Positions 1-7,815 of a stretch of 17,919 bases of DNA are shown here, piece by piece. This DNA comes from DAOTUL01 sp034437435 (GTDB taxonomy: Bacteria > Chloroflexota > Anaerolineae > Aggregatilineales > Phototrophicaceae). The position numbers were made by a program, and so were the translations under genes. The stretch is taken from assembly GCA_964417785.1 (NCBI GenBank), contig CAYQJO010000075.1, positions 1 through 17,919 of the forward strand, written 5' to 3'. The notes under the pieces were generated by a model. That model worked only from the letters and a program-made list of their open reading frames with translations. It was not told the origin of the DNA and made no database searches. Each line of letters begins with the position of its first letter. Position 1 is the stretch's first letter.

Positions 1-1389
1 GCTGACCGATCTCCCTACCCCCGCACGATGTTTACCATCATGGTCTGGGCGGCTTTCCTCAGTGCATTGATTCCGCTGGTCTCGCGTCCGGTCTTGCAGG
101 CGGCTGCTGAGGCGGTTGTTGGTGCAGACGCAGCCCTGGCATTCGGGTCGTTTATCGCGGTCCTGGTATTGTTCTCGATTCCAGTCACGTTATTGGGCTG
201 CGTATCACCGTTCGCCCTGCGTCTTTTGATCGAGGATACCGCCGATGCCGGACGATTATCCGGTCAAATTTCCGCAGTCAGCACCGTTGGCAGCCTGATC
301 GGAACCTTTTTGCCAGTGTTGTTCCTTATTCCAGAACTGGGGACTTTCCGCACATTCATCGTTTTCTCTGCACTACTTTACGGCACAGGATTTGCGGGCT
401 TATGGAACGAGGACGGCTTCAGGGCATTACGATGGGCCTGGATGCCTATTATCATTGGTGTTTTAACTGTCTGGGCGCTCAACGGTCCGCTTCGCGCCCC
501 CGAAGCCAGTAATCAACTGCTGTTTGAAGCGGAAAGCGCCTATAACTATATCCAGGTTCAGGAAGATGCCGGCGGGTATCGTTACCTGTATCTCAACGAG
601 GGCCAGGGGGTTCACAGCATTTGGCACCCGACCATTTACCGTTACGACGGAACGTGGGACCTCTTTCTGGCAGCCCCTTACTTCAATACACCACCACACA
701 TGCCCGCAGACGTCGACAGCCTGTTGGTGATCGGGTTGGCTGCTGGTACCATTCCACGCCAGTATCAGCACGTTTATGGCGATATTCCGATGGATGGGGT
801 AGAGATTGACCCGCTCATTACCGAGGCTGGTTCGCGCTATTTCGATATGAATGCTGAAGCCATGCCCAGTTTGACCGTATACACCCAGGATGGACGCTAT
901 GTTCTCAACCAACTGGACCGCACCTACAGTGTGATCGCTATCGATGCTTACCGCCCACCGTATATCCCCTGGCATCTCACCACAATAGAGTTTTTCGAGG
1001 AAATTCGTGACCACCTCCATTCGAATGGTGTAGTCGCTGTCAATGTGGGGCGCACCAGCACCGACCGCCGTCTGATCGATGCCATGAGCCGCACCCTGAT
1101 AGCGGTCTTTCCTTCTGTTCATGCCATTGATGTCCCGCGTTCATTCAATACAATACTGGTGGCAACTGTACAACCGACCATCGATGATAATATCGTCCAA
1201 AACTACTACGTTTTGCCGGATGACACGCCGGACCTGCTGCGCGAGACCCTCGCCGTGAGTGCCAACAATAGAGTGCCGGTGCAGCCGTCGGAGACAGTGT
1301 TCACGGATGATCGTGCACCGGTCGAGACACTGGTCGACTCCCTGGTTCTCAACTTTCTGCTTTTTGGCGATATTGACGAGGTTCGATGA
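1..1389 (+). CDS. Membrane-fused spermidine-synthase-like protein, 5'-truncated by the window edge
   Basis: The frame is open from base 1 (codons for ADRSPYPRT precede the first ATG at 28), so the gene starts upstream. The visible 462 residues hold an N-terminal half with about four or five hydrophobic segments (to about nt 480), then a soluble aminopropyltransferase-like Rossmann domain. Seen there: the glycine loop VIGLAAGTIPR (about 727-759), the acidic strand end GVEIDP (about 796-813), DGRYVL (about 892) and an AIDAYRPP segment followed by LTTIEFFEEIR. In true spermidine synthases the last region normally reads D-x-x-D-P. Here the first Asp is kept and the second is not, so polyamine synthesis should not be assumed. 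The domain order matches the 'fused MFS/spermidine synthase' proteins, which are mostly uncharacterised. It overlaps the next gene by ATGA. Confidence 0.85.
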   Translation, partial: ADRSPYPRTMFTIMVWAAFLSALIPLVSRPVLQAAAEAVVGADAALAFGSFIAVLVLFSIPVTLLGCVSPFALRLLIEDTADAGRLSGQISAVSTVGSLIGTFLPVLFLIPELGTFRTFIVFSALLYGTGFAGLWNEDGFRALRWAWMPIIIGVLTVWALNGPLRAPEASNQLLFEAESAYNYIQVQEDAGGYRYLYLNEGQGVHSIWHPTIYRYDGTWDLFLAAPYFNTPPHMPADVDSLLVIGLAAGTIPRQYQHVYGDIPMDGVEIDPLITEAGSRYFDMNAEAMPSLTVYTQDGRYVLNQLDRTYSVIAIDAYRPPYIPWHLTTIEFFEEIRDHLHSNGVVAVNVGRTSTDRRLIDAMSRTLIAVFPSVHAIDVPRSFNTILVATVQPTIDDNIVQNYYVLPDDTPDLLRETLAVSANNRVPVQPSETVFTDDRAPVETLVDSLVLNFLLFGDIDEVR

Positions 1390-2039
1390 TCAGACTGGCC
1401 CACCTTATCATCACAATATCTGTTCCTATCCTGTTGACATTGCTCAGTGTACGTCTGGTGATGACGCCACTGTTCCTGCAATTTGAGTACAACCGTCCCG
1501 GTTTCCCCGACGACATTTATGGTCTGACAAAAGCGGAACGGCTGGAATACGCACCTTATGCCCTGGATTACCTTATCAATGGCGAACCGATCTCGTATCT
1601 GGCCGAACTTGAGTTTCCTAACGGTACCCCACTGTTCAATGGCCGGGAAATGCGCCACATGCAGGATGTACAGACCGTTACGCAGATGGCGTTTGCACTG
1701 CTGATCGCCAATGGAATCACATTTGTGGCGATCAGCACATGGCTCTGGCACAAACAACGACTCTTCCAGGCGATCCGTGATGGAAGTCTCCTGACATTGA
1801 GCATGATCGGTGCTATAGTGGTGGTGGCAGTTGTCGCCTGGGACACGTTTTTCACCAGCTTTCATCGACTGTTTTTTGAGAGTGGGACCTGGCGATTCGC
1901 CTACTCGGACACACTGATACGGCTGTTTCCAGAGCAATTCTGGTTCGATGCAGCCTTAATGATCGGTGGATTGACCGGGTTGGAGGCATTGCTCCTTCTG
2001 GTGATGGGGTTACGTGGCACAAACTTAACGCAAAGTTAA
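1386..2039 (+). CDS. TIGR01906/DUF1461 family integral membrane protein
   Basis: A 217-residue protein with an N-terminal transmembrane helix (about residues 5-27), an extracytoplasmic region of about 65 residues, and three further helices (about 97-117, 135-155 and 185-207). Features typical of the TIGR01906/DUF1461 family are a short post-helix region with YGLTKAERLEYA, then LFNGREMRHMQDV just before the second helix. The function of the family is unknown. The ATG start lies within the ATGA that ends the upstream spermidine-synthase-like gene, so translation is probably coupled. The spacing of 12 bases to yvcK suggests one transcript. The family assignment rests on recalled motif pattern and length. 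Confidence 0.8.
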   Translation: MIRLAHLIITISVPILLTLLSVRLVMTPLFLQFEYNRPGFPDDIYGLTKAERLEYAPYALDYLINGEPISYLAELEFPNGTPLFNGREMRHMQDVQTVTQMAFALLIANGITFVAISTWLWHKQRLFQAIRDGSLLTLSMIGAIVVVAVVAWDTFFTSFHRLFFESGTWRFAYSDTLIRLFPEQFWFDAALMIGGLTGLEALLLLVMGLRGTNLTQS

Positions 2040-2051
2040 AACAGGTGTGCT

Positions 2052-3320
2052 ATGTTCATCAAGTGGTTCACGGTGGGTCTCAAAGTCAAACGCTGGCTTT
2101 TGGTGGGACTGCTGGGAAATGTGATGGTCGGCGTTGCTCTGGCCGGACTGATAGTCAATATGACATCAGCAGAGTCCTTGCAGTTCAACTGGGCGATCAT
2201 TCTTGTTTTGATTGGGTCTGGCGGTATACTCATCGGTTCATCTCAGATAGCGCTGTCACGCAATTTACTGGCACCCTATCGCCTTCATCATCAGGGAAGC
2301 GTGGTGGATGTTGTTTTTGCGCATAGCAAACGTCATAAGGGCCTGCGTGTGGTTGCTATTGGTGGCGGCACTGGCCTGCCCTCAGTCTTACGGGGCTTGA
2401 AAGCGCATACCTCCAACATCACAGCGGTAGTCACTGTCGCTGATGATGGTGGGAGTTCGGGCATTCTCCGGCGTGACCTCGGTGTGATCCCGCCCGGTGA
2501 CATCCGCAACAATATCGCTGCTCTGGCAGATGACGAGAGCTTGATGACCCGATTGTTTCAGCATCGCTTTGACAACGGTGATCTTGGCGGCCATGCATTT
2601 GGCAACCTGTTCATTGCTGCGCTGGCGTCCATCAGCGGCGGCGTGGATACGGCCCTGACAGAAATCGGGCGTGTGCTGAACATCCAGGGGCGTGTGCTGC
2701 CAGCCACGCTCGATGATGTCAATCTGGTCGCATCCGTGCGGCTTCCAGGGAAGGCACACCCCATACGTATTCAGGGCGAATCGAAAATTAGCGAAGTCGG
2801 CGGCCAGATCGAACAAATTGGTCTGACACCCGCAAGTGCAGACGCTTACGAAGAGAGCGTTCAGGCTATTCTGGATGCCGACCTGGTTGTGATCGGCCCT
2901 GGCAGTCTGTACACAAGCATCCTGCCCAATCTCATGGTACAGGGTATTTCCAATGCTATCCTGCAATCAAGGGCTTATCGGGTGTACGTCTGCAACGTTG
3001 CCACGCAGCCGGGTGAAACCGAAGACTATTCAGTTGCCGATCATGTTATGGCGCTGGAACAACACATCGGACGGGGGATGTTCACATATGTTCTTGCCAA
3101 CAATGCCACCCCAACTTTGAACGCCGGTGTCAACACGCATTATGTCACACCGGTACCCAAAGAACACGAGATTAAACAGCGGTACAAAATACGCTATACT
3201 GATCTCACCGATACAGCACGCCCGTGGCGACATGATCCACAAAAACTGGCTGCGGCGCTGCTCAAATTGTTTGAGGAGGAAAAGGTGGGTGCTTCAGCCC
3301 CCATCTTTGACAAAGTGTAA
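2052..3320 (+). CDS. yvcK: YvcK-family gluconeogenesis factor (UDP-GlcNAc-binding) with an N-terminal membrane anchor
   Basis: A 422-residue protein with a complete YvcK/CofD-like domain starting near residue 98. Hallmarks are the glycine-rich GGGTGLPSVLRGLK (from residue 104), TVADDGGSSGILRR with the Asp pair at 131-132, PPGDIRNNIAALADDE, and the later VIGPGSLYTSILPNL and YVCNVATQPGETEDY. YvcK of Bacillus is about 317 residues, binds UDP-GlcNAc, and is needed for growth on gluconeogenic carbon sources and for cell shape. This protein has about 95 extra N-terminal residues with two hydrophobic helices (about 15-36 and 46-66), which should tether it to the membrane. Ribosome binding is weak (CAGGTG before the ATG). 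The gene lies 24 bases upstream of gap, placing this regulator in the same unit as glycolytic enzymes. Confidence 0.93.
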   Translation: MFIKWFTVGLKVKRWLLVGLLGNVMVGVALAGLIVNMTSAESLQFNWAIILVLIGSGGILIGSSQIALSRNLLAPYRLHHQGSVVDVVFAHSKRHKGLRVVAIGGGTGLPSVLRGLKAHTSNITAVVTVADDGGSSGILRRDLGVIPPGDIRNNIAALADDESLMTRLFQHRFDNGDLGGHAFGNLFIAALASISGGVDTALTEIGRVLNIQGRVLPATLDDVNLVASVRLPGKAHPIRIQGESKISEVGGQIEQIGLTPASADAYEESVQAILDADLVVIGPGSLYTSILPNLMVQGISNAILQSRAYRVYVCNVATQPGETEDYSVADHVMALEQHIGRGMFTYVLANNATPTLNAGVNTHYVTPVPKEHEIKQRYKIRYTDLTDTARPWRHDPQKLAAALLKLFEEEKVGASAPIFDKV

Positions 3321-3344
3321 ACAAACCGAAAGGAACAAAACACT

Positions 3345-4352
3345 ATGGCAATTCGTGTAGGTGTAAACGGTTTTGGGCGCATTGGTCGCCAGGTCGTCAA
3401 GATTATGCGCGAGAAGTACAAAGATGAAATTGATGTCGTCGCGTTCAATGACCTCGGTGACCTGGAAACAATGGCGCACCTGTTCCGCTATGACTCAACC
3501 TACGGGCGCTATCCTGGTGAAGTCCAGGTCAAGGGCGACAGCCTGATCGTTGACGGCGATGAAATCAAGGCGCTGGCTCAGCGCGATCCAGCCACCCTCC
3601 CCTGGGGTGATCTGGGAGTTGACATTGTTATCGAGAGTACCGGCATCTTCCGCGACAAAGAATCGGCATCCAAGCATATCGCCAGTGGTGCCAGGAAGGT
3701 GATTATCTCTGCGCCGGCAAAAGATGAAGACCTCACCATCGTGCTTGGCGTGAATGAAGACCAGTACGATCCGGCCAACCACCATGTGGTCTCGAATGCG
3801 TCCTGTACCACCAACTGCCTTGCACCAGCGGCCAAAGTGGTCAACGATGAATTCACCATCCAGAAAGCATACATGACCACCATCCACAGCTACACCAACG
3901 ACCAGCAGATTCTGGACCTGCCGCATAAGGACCTGCGCCGTGCCCGTGCCGCTGCTCAGAACATCATCCCCACGACCACCGGTGCCGCCAAAGCCGTGTC
4001 TCTGGTAATCCCGGAACTCGAGGGCAAGTTCGATGGTATGGCTGTGCGAGTACCTACGGCGACTGGCTCCCTGGTGGACTTCGTGGCAGTGGTTGAGAAA
4101 GCCACCGACAAGGACGCATTGATCGCCGCATTCCAGAAAGCCGCTGATGGTCCGATGAAGGGTATCCTTGGTGTGACCCATGAGCCGTTGGTCTCGTCCG
4201 ACATCCGGGGTGACGAGCGTTCGAGTATCATTGACGCTGAGTTTTGCGCCGTTGACGGTACGCTGGTCAAGGTCATCACCTGGTATGACAATGAGTGGGG
4301 TTACTCAACTCGTACAGCCGACCTTGTGAAGTTCATGGGCGACAAGCTGTAG
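3345..4352 (+). CDS. gap: Type I glyceraldehyde-3-phosphate dehydrogenase
   Basis: A 335-residue enzyme, usual length for the family, that oxidises and phosphorylates glyceraldehyde 3-phosphate to 1,3-bisphosphoglycerate. The NAD-binding loop VNGFGRIGR is at residues 7-15 and Asp36 in FND fits preference for NAD over NADP. The catalytic cysteine is Cys154 in SNASCTTNCLAP and the catalytic histidine is His181 in TTIHSYTND. The C-terminal WYDNEWGYS segment is present. AAAGGA about 10 bases before the ATG serves as ribosome binding site. It follows yvcK by 24 bases, without a visible promoter between them, and is followed by an intrinsic terminator and then pgk. Nothing is missing. Confidence 0.97.
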   Translation: MAIRVGVNGFGRIGRQVVKIMREKYKDEIDVVAFNDLGDLETMAHLFRYDSTYGRYPGEVQVKGDSLIVDGDEIKALAQRDPATLPWGDLGVDIVIESTGIFRDKESASKHIASGARKVIISAPAKDEDLTIVLGVNEDQYDPANHHVVSNASCTTNCLAPAAKVVNDEFTIQKAYMTTIHSYTNDQQILDLPHKDLRRARAAAQNIIPTTTGAAKAVSLVIPELEGKFDGMAVRVPTATGSLVDFVAVVEKATDKDALIAAFQKAADGPMKGILGVTHEPLVSSDIRGDERSSIIDAEFCAVDGTLVKVITWYDNEWGYSTRTADLVKFMGDKL

Positions 4353-4377
4353 GTTAGCGCGAATCCAATCATACATT

Positions 4378-4403
4378 GAGGCGAGGTTATCTCGCCTCTT
4401 TTT
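4378..4403 (+). terminator. Intrinsic terminator between gap and pgk
   Basis: A perfect 8-bp GC-rich stem (GAGGCGAG at 4378-4385 with CTCGCCTC at 4391-4398), a 5-base loop GTTAT, then five Ts (4399-4403). It begins 25 bases after the gap stop codon and ends 23 bases before the pgk start. That leaves no room for a downstream promoter, so it should act as a partial terminator or a 3'-end stabiliser within the operon. Confidence 0.8.
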
Positions 4404-4412
4404 GCGTAGATC

Positions 4413-4418
4413 AAGGAG
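4413..4418 (+). promoter_or_regulatory. Ribosome binding site fixing the pgk start
   Basis: AAGGAG ends 8 bases before the ATG at 4427. The longer reading frame that opens at 4376 would place the terminator hairpin inside the coding sequence, so this site decides for 4427. Confidence 0.85.
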
Positions 4419-4426
4419 ATTGTAGC

Positions 4427-5614
4427 ATGAACAAAATGTCAGTTCGTGATGCCGATCTGAAAGGCAAGCGCGTTCTGGTCCGGGTGGATTTCAACGTGCC
4501 ACTCGATGGTGACAGGATCACCGACGACACCCGTATTCGTGCCGCCGTGCCAACCATCAAGTTTATTCTTGATCAGAATCCGAAGGCCGTGATTCTGATG
4601 TCACATCTGGGCCGCCCTAAAGACGGACCCGATCCGAAATTCTCGCTGGCCCCGGTTGCACCAGCACTGGCGGCCCTATTGGGCAAGGATGTCGCTTTTG
4701 TCGATGATACCGTCGGTGGCAAAGTTGAACAGGCTGTCAACGATCTGCCTGGAGGCGGTGTCCTGCTGCTGGAAAACACCCGTTTCTACAAGGGCGAAAC
4801 TAAGAACGACGCTGAACTCTCGCAAAAATTGGCCCGTTTGGGCGATGTCTTTGTCAATGACGCTTTCGGTTCCGCCCATCGCGCTCATTCCTCTACGGTT
4901 GGAGTGACCAATCACCTGCCAGCGGTCGCTGGTCTGCTGCTGGAAAAAGAAATCGACTATCTGGCGAACGCCATTGAATCGCCCAGACGGCCATTCATTG
5001 CCATTCTCGGCGGTGCAAAAGTGTCGGATAAGATCGCCGTTATTGAAGCGCTGTTGAGCAAAGTTGATATGCTGCTCATCGGTGGGGGCATGGCGAATAC
5101 CTTCTTCAAGGCGCAGGGCTACGAGATGGGCAACTCTCTGGTTGAATTTGACGCAGTTGAGACCGCCAAGAATCTGCTGGATCGTGGTGGCGACAAGCTG
5201 GTCTTGCCCACCGATGCCGTCATCGGCGACAAGTTTGACAACGAAGCTGAGCGCAAAACCATCAATGTCGGTGACGGCGTGCCGGAGCGTTGGGCTATCT
5301 ATGACATAGGTCCCAAATCCATTGAACTTTTTGCACAAAAACTGGACAGAGCGCAAACCGTCGTCTGGAACGGTCCGATGGGCGTTTTTGAGATGTCTAA
5401 CTTCGCCGAAGGCACTTTCGCGGTTGCCCGTATGCTGGCGCAGGAGACCGATAAAGGCGCGGTGACGATTATTGGCGGTGGCGACTCGGCAGCCGCTATC
5501 GAGGATTCCGGATTGGCTGACAAAATCACCCATATTTCGACCGGCGGTGGGGCCAGCCTGGAAATGCTCGAAGGCCAGGCGCTCCCCGGGCTGGTTGCGT
5601 TAAAGGACAAATAA
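4427..5614 (+). CDS. pgk: Phosphoglycerate kinase
   Basis: A 395-residue cytosolic kinase that transfers phosphate from 1,3-bisphosphoglycerate to ADP. Family signatures in order are RVDFNVP near the N terminus, SHLGRP, LLENTRFYKGE, NDAFGSAHRAHSST, the nucleotide-domain GGAKVSDKI and GGGMANTFF, WNGPMGVFE, and the C-terminal GGGDSAAAIE and STGGGASLEMLEG loops. Length and residues are normal for a bacterial enzyme. The ATG at 4427 is chosen because it follows AAGGAG and because the in-frame codons from 4376 read through the intrinsic terminator. tpiA begins 2 bases after its stop, so the two are co-translated from one message. Expression relative to gap is probably tuned by the terminator upstream. 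Confidence 0.97.
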   Translation: MNKMSVRDADLKGKRVLVRVDFNVPLDGDRITDDTRIRAAVPTIKFILDQNPKAVILMSHLGRPKDGPDPKFSLAPVAPALAALLGKDVAFVDDTVGGKVEQAVNDLPGGGVLLLENTRFYKGETKNDAELSQKLARLGDVFVNDAFGSAHRAHSSTVGVTNHLPAVAGLLLEKEIDYLANAIESPRRPFIAILGGAKVSDKIAVIEALLSKVDMLLIGGGMANTFFKAQGYEMGNSLVEFDAVETAKNLLDRGGDKLVLPTDAVIGDKFDNEAERKTINVGDGVPERWAIYDIGPKSIELFAQKLDRAQTVVWNGPMGVFEMSNFAEGTFAVARMLAQETDKGAVTIIGGGDSAAAIEDSGLADKITHISTGGGASLEMLEGQALPGLVALKDK

Positions 5615-5616
5615 TC

Positions 5617-6387
5617 ATGAGAACACCTATCATCGCCGGCAACTGGAAAATGCACAAAACGGTGGCCGAGTCCATCGCTTTTGTGAAAGAACTGGTCCCG
5701 GCACTGGAAGCTTATTCTGGCGTTGAGCGCGTGGTCGCTCCGGTTTTCGTCGCAGTTCCAGCCGTAGCCGAGACGCTGAAAGACACACCCATTAAAGTCA
5801 GCGCCCAGAACGTTCACTGGCAAGACAGCGGTGCTTTCACCTCTCAGATCGCACCCGGTATGCTCCAGGGACTGGTCGAGTATGTCATCATCGGTCACTC
5901 TGAGGTACGCCAATACCTGTACGAAACCGACGAGATGATTAACAAGAAGGCCAGGGCGCTGCTGGATCATGGGTTGAAGCCCATCCTGTGTGTTGGCGAG
6001 AGTCTGGAACAAAACGAATCCGGTAAAACGGAATCGTTTGTTAGTGGTCAGGTCCGCGCTGCATTGGATGGAATCAGTGCTGATGACATGACCAGAATCG
6101 TCATCGCCTATGAACCTATCTGGGCCATTGGCACGGGTAAGAACGCCAGCGGCGAAATCGCCAACAACATCATCGGCGGCACCATCCGCAACACACTCAA
6201 ATCGCTCTACGGTAACACCGTTGCCGATGCGGTTCGCATTCAATACGGCGGTAGCGTCAAACCGGACAACATGGCAGAATACATGTCCCAACCTGACATT
6301 GATGGCGCACTGGTGGGTGGAGCCTCACTTCAGGTAGGATCGTTTACCGACCTTGTACGCATCGCTGCTGAGGCCAAAGGGGTGTAA
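5617..6387 (+). CDS. tpiA: Triosephosphate isomerase
   Basis: A 256-residue TIM-barrel enzyme interconverting dihydroxyacetone phosphate and glyceraldehyde 3-phosphate. The active-site residues are all present: Asn9 and Lys11 in NWKMHK, His94 in IGHSEVR, and Glu166 in AYEPIWAIGTG. The phosphate-binding C-terminal loops QYGGSVKPDN and DGALVGGASL are intact. The ATG lies 2 bases after the pgk stop, with AAAGGAC inside the end of pgk as its ribosome binding site. With gap and pgk it forms a consecutive glycolytic block of central enzymes. Confidence 0.97.
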   Translation: MRTPIIAGNWKMHKTVAESIAFVKELVPALEAYSGVERVVAPVFVAVPAVAETLKDTPIKVSAQNVHWQDSGAFTSQIAPGMLQGLVEYVIIGHSEVRQYLYETDEMINKKARALLDHGLKPILCVGESLEQNESGKTESFVSGQVRAALDGISADDMTRIVIAYEPIWAIGTGKNASGEIANNIIGGTIRNTLKSLYGNTVADAVRIQYGGSVKPDNMAEYMSQPDIDGALVGGASLQVGSFTDLVRIAAEAKGV

Positions 6388-6411
6388 GCACTGTCTGTTC
6401 TGGATGTTATT

Positions 6412-7815
6412 TTGGCCGGCCTATTGGTCAGCTTCATGTTCAACCTGTTGCGACAGCTTGAACGCTGGTTACACCAGCATGTTTTTAAAGTCGGCTGGCT
6501 GATAACCAAAAACTTCCAGACAACCACCATCCTCTACTACACATTCTTTCTGCCCGGCGTTATCCTGTATGAGTTTGTGTACTGGTTGGCGGCGGGCATT
6601 CTCAATGTGCATGCCGAACGCTCCATACAATGGCCGGAGAAACAGGAAATTGGCGAACTACGCTTGAATTTTGTCCGTCTCTCCCGCCGGGCCAACCCCT
6701 TCAAGGTCGCCCTTATCAGTCTGGCACCGTTGGTGGTCGGATTGTTCGTGGTGTGGTTCATCGCCAATAATATCTTTCACCTGGACGAAGCTACTACCAT
6801 TCTCGCGGAAGGACGTCTGCGAGCACTCGGCGATGCGTTGGCTGCACTTACATCGGCCCCTGATTTTTGGCTTTGGGCCTATTTTCTGTTTGCAGTCAGC
6901 AATACCATGACACCAGACCTGTCGCAGCTCAAAAACTGGCGTCGTTGGCTGCTGGTCGTTCTTGCTATCATCAGCGTTCCTCTTTTCATCATTGGAGTGG
7001 GCGACGATATCTGGGGGCAGACACTTACCGGGCCGGTCGCGACTGTTTTCAACACCTTATCTGGCATTTTCGCCATCATCATCGTCACCAACGCCTTTGC
7101 CGTTGCCATTCTGGGGGCCATCGAGGCCCTGATCGAGTGGGCCACCGGTGACAGTGCCACCTTTCGCAATGGCAAGATGATCGTCATGACCCGCGCCGAG
7201 GCCATCGCACAGCGTCGCCAACAGCGTGAGCGCTCACGCCGAGGACAGCAGCGCCAACCGGCAAAAGCCTTGAGCAGCGGACCGCCTTCTATCTACAAGC
7301 GTGAACTACCCATTCCGGGCATACCTGGACAGGAACTGGTGACCCAGGCACCATCCAACATCCTCGGTTCCGACGAAAAACCGAAATTGTCTGCCATGCG
7401 ACCGGCCCGTGAAGTGCCGTCTGTTATCCCATCGCAGTTGAATGACGATGAAAAGGCAAAGCCATCTGCACCACCCGTCACAACCCCATCACCGGATAAT
7501 GAGCGCGACGAGGATATAGAGTCGCCGCGTTCGGTGGCAGTGCGTGGCGCAACACCACCTACCCCCTCCATCATGCCACCAGCGGACGACGAGAGCGCGG
7601 ATGAACCATCACAACCGCGTCCGGCAACCGTGCGTGGTGCGCGACCGGCAGGTCAACACAGGCCGACTTCATCAACTTCAATAGACGCATTCAAACAGGA
7701 AGGCAACGCAGACATCCGCAATCGATTGGCCGCAATGCGACAGCAACGAGAATCTGCCCACAAGCCTGTGGACGATGAAGATGACGAGCTAACCTATGAG
7801 GACGTGGATGACTGA
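6412..7815 (+). CDS. Multi-pass membrane protein with a long charged, Pro-rich tail; possibly a degenerate M50-like protease homologue
   Basis: About 467 residues. The first 240 carry roughly five hydrophobic segments (about 4-20, 43-62, 99-122, 146-165 and 178-240). The rest is low-complexity, rich in Arg/Gln, then Pro, Asp and Glu, and probably cytoplasmic and disordered. The segment FFLPGVILYEFVYWLAAGIL, the following APLVVGLFVVW and FLFAVSNTMTPDLSQLKNW resemble membrane proteins of M50 type that read PGxxLHELSHxLAA. Here the zinc motif HExxH is replaced by YEFVY (6568-6582), so protease activity is unlikely. The start is uncertain: the TTG at 6412 has no clear ribosome binding site. A CTG at 6391, 8 bases after AAGGGG (6377-6382), and an ATG at 6436 are alternatives. 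It follows tpiA directly and its 3' end overlaps the opposite gene by 22 bp. Function unknown. Confidence 0.7.
   Translation: MAGLLVSFMFNLLRQLERWLHQHVFKVGWLITKNFQTTTILYYTFFLPGVILYEFVYWLAAGILNVHAERSIQWPEKQEIGELRLNFVRLSRRANPFKVALISLAPLVVGLFVVWFIANNIFHLDEATTILAEGRLRALGDALAALTSAPDFWLWAYFLFAVSNTMTPDLSQLKNWRRWLLVVLAIISVPLFIIGVGDDIWGQTLTGPVATVFNTLSGIFAIIIVTNAFAVAILGAIEALIEWATGDSATFRNGKMIVMTRAEAIAQRRQQRERSRRGQQRQPAKALSSGPPSIYKRELPIPGIPGQELVTQAPSNILGSDEKPKLSAMRPAREVPSVIPSQLNDDEKAKPSAPPVTTPSPDNERDEDIESPRSVAVRGATPPTPSIMPPADDESADEPSQPRPATVRGARPAGQHRPTSSTSIDAFKQEGNADIRNRLAAMRQQRESAHKPVDDEDDELTYEDVDD

Noticed and set aside
1206..1937. Open frame of 243 codons on the complement
   Set aside because: It lies opposite two supported membrane-protein genes and its translation has low-complexity, non-protein-like character.
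3284..3305. GC-rich hairpin in the last codons of yvcK
   Set aside because: The stem has an internal mismatch and only three Ts follow, so it is not credible as a terminator.
4376..4426. Upstream extension of pgk by 17 codons
   Set aside because: It would translate through the intrinsic terminator stem, and the ATG at 4427 has a good ribosome binding site and the expected N terminus.
4676..6291. Long open frames opposite pgk and tpiA (complement, about 285 and 330 codons)
   Set aside because: They lie entirely opposite well-identified genes, show no recognisable domain, and follow from the codon bias of the real genes.
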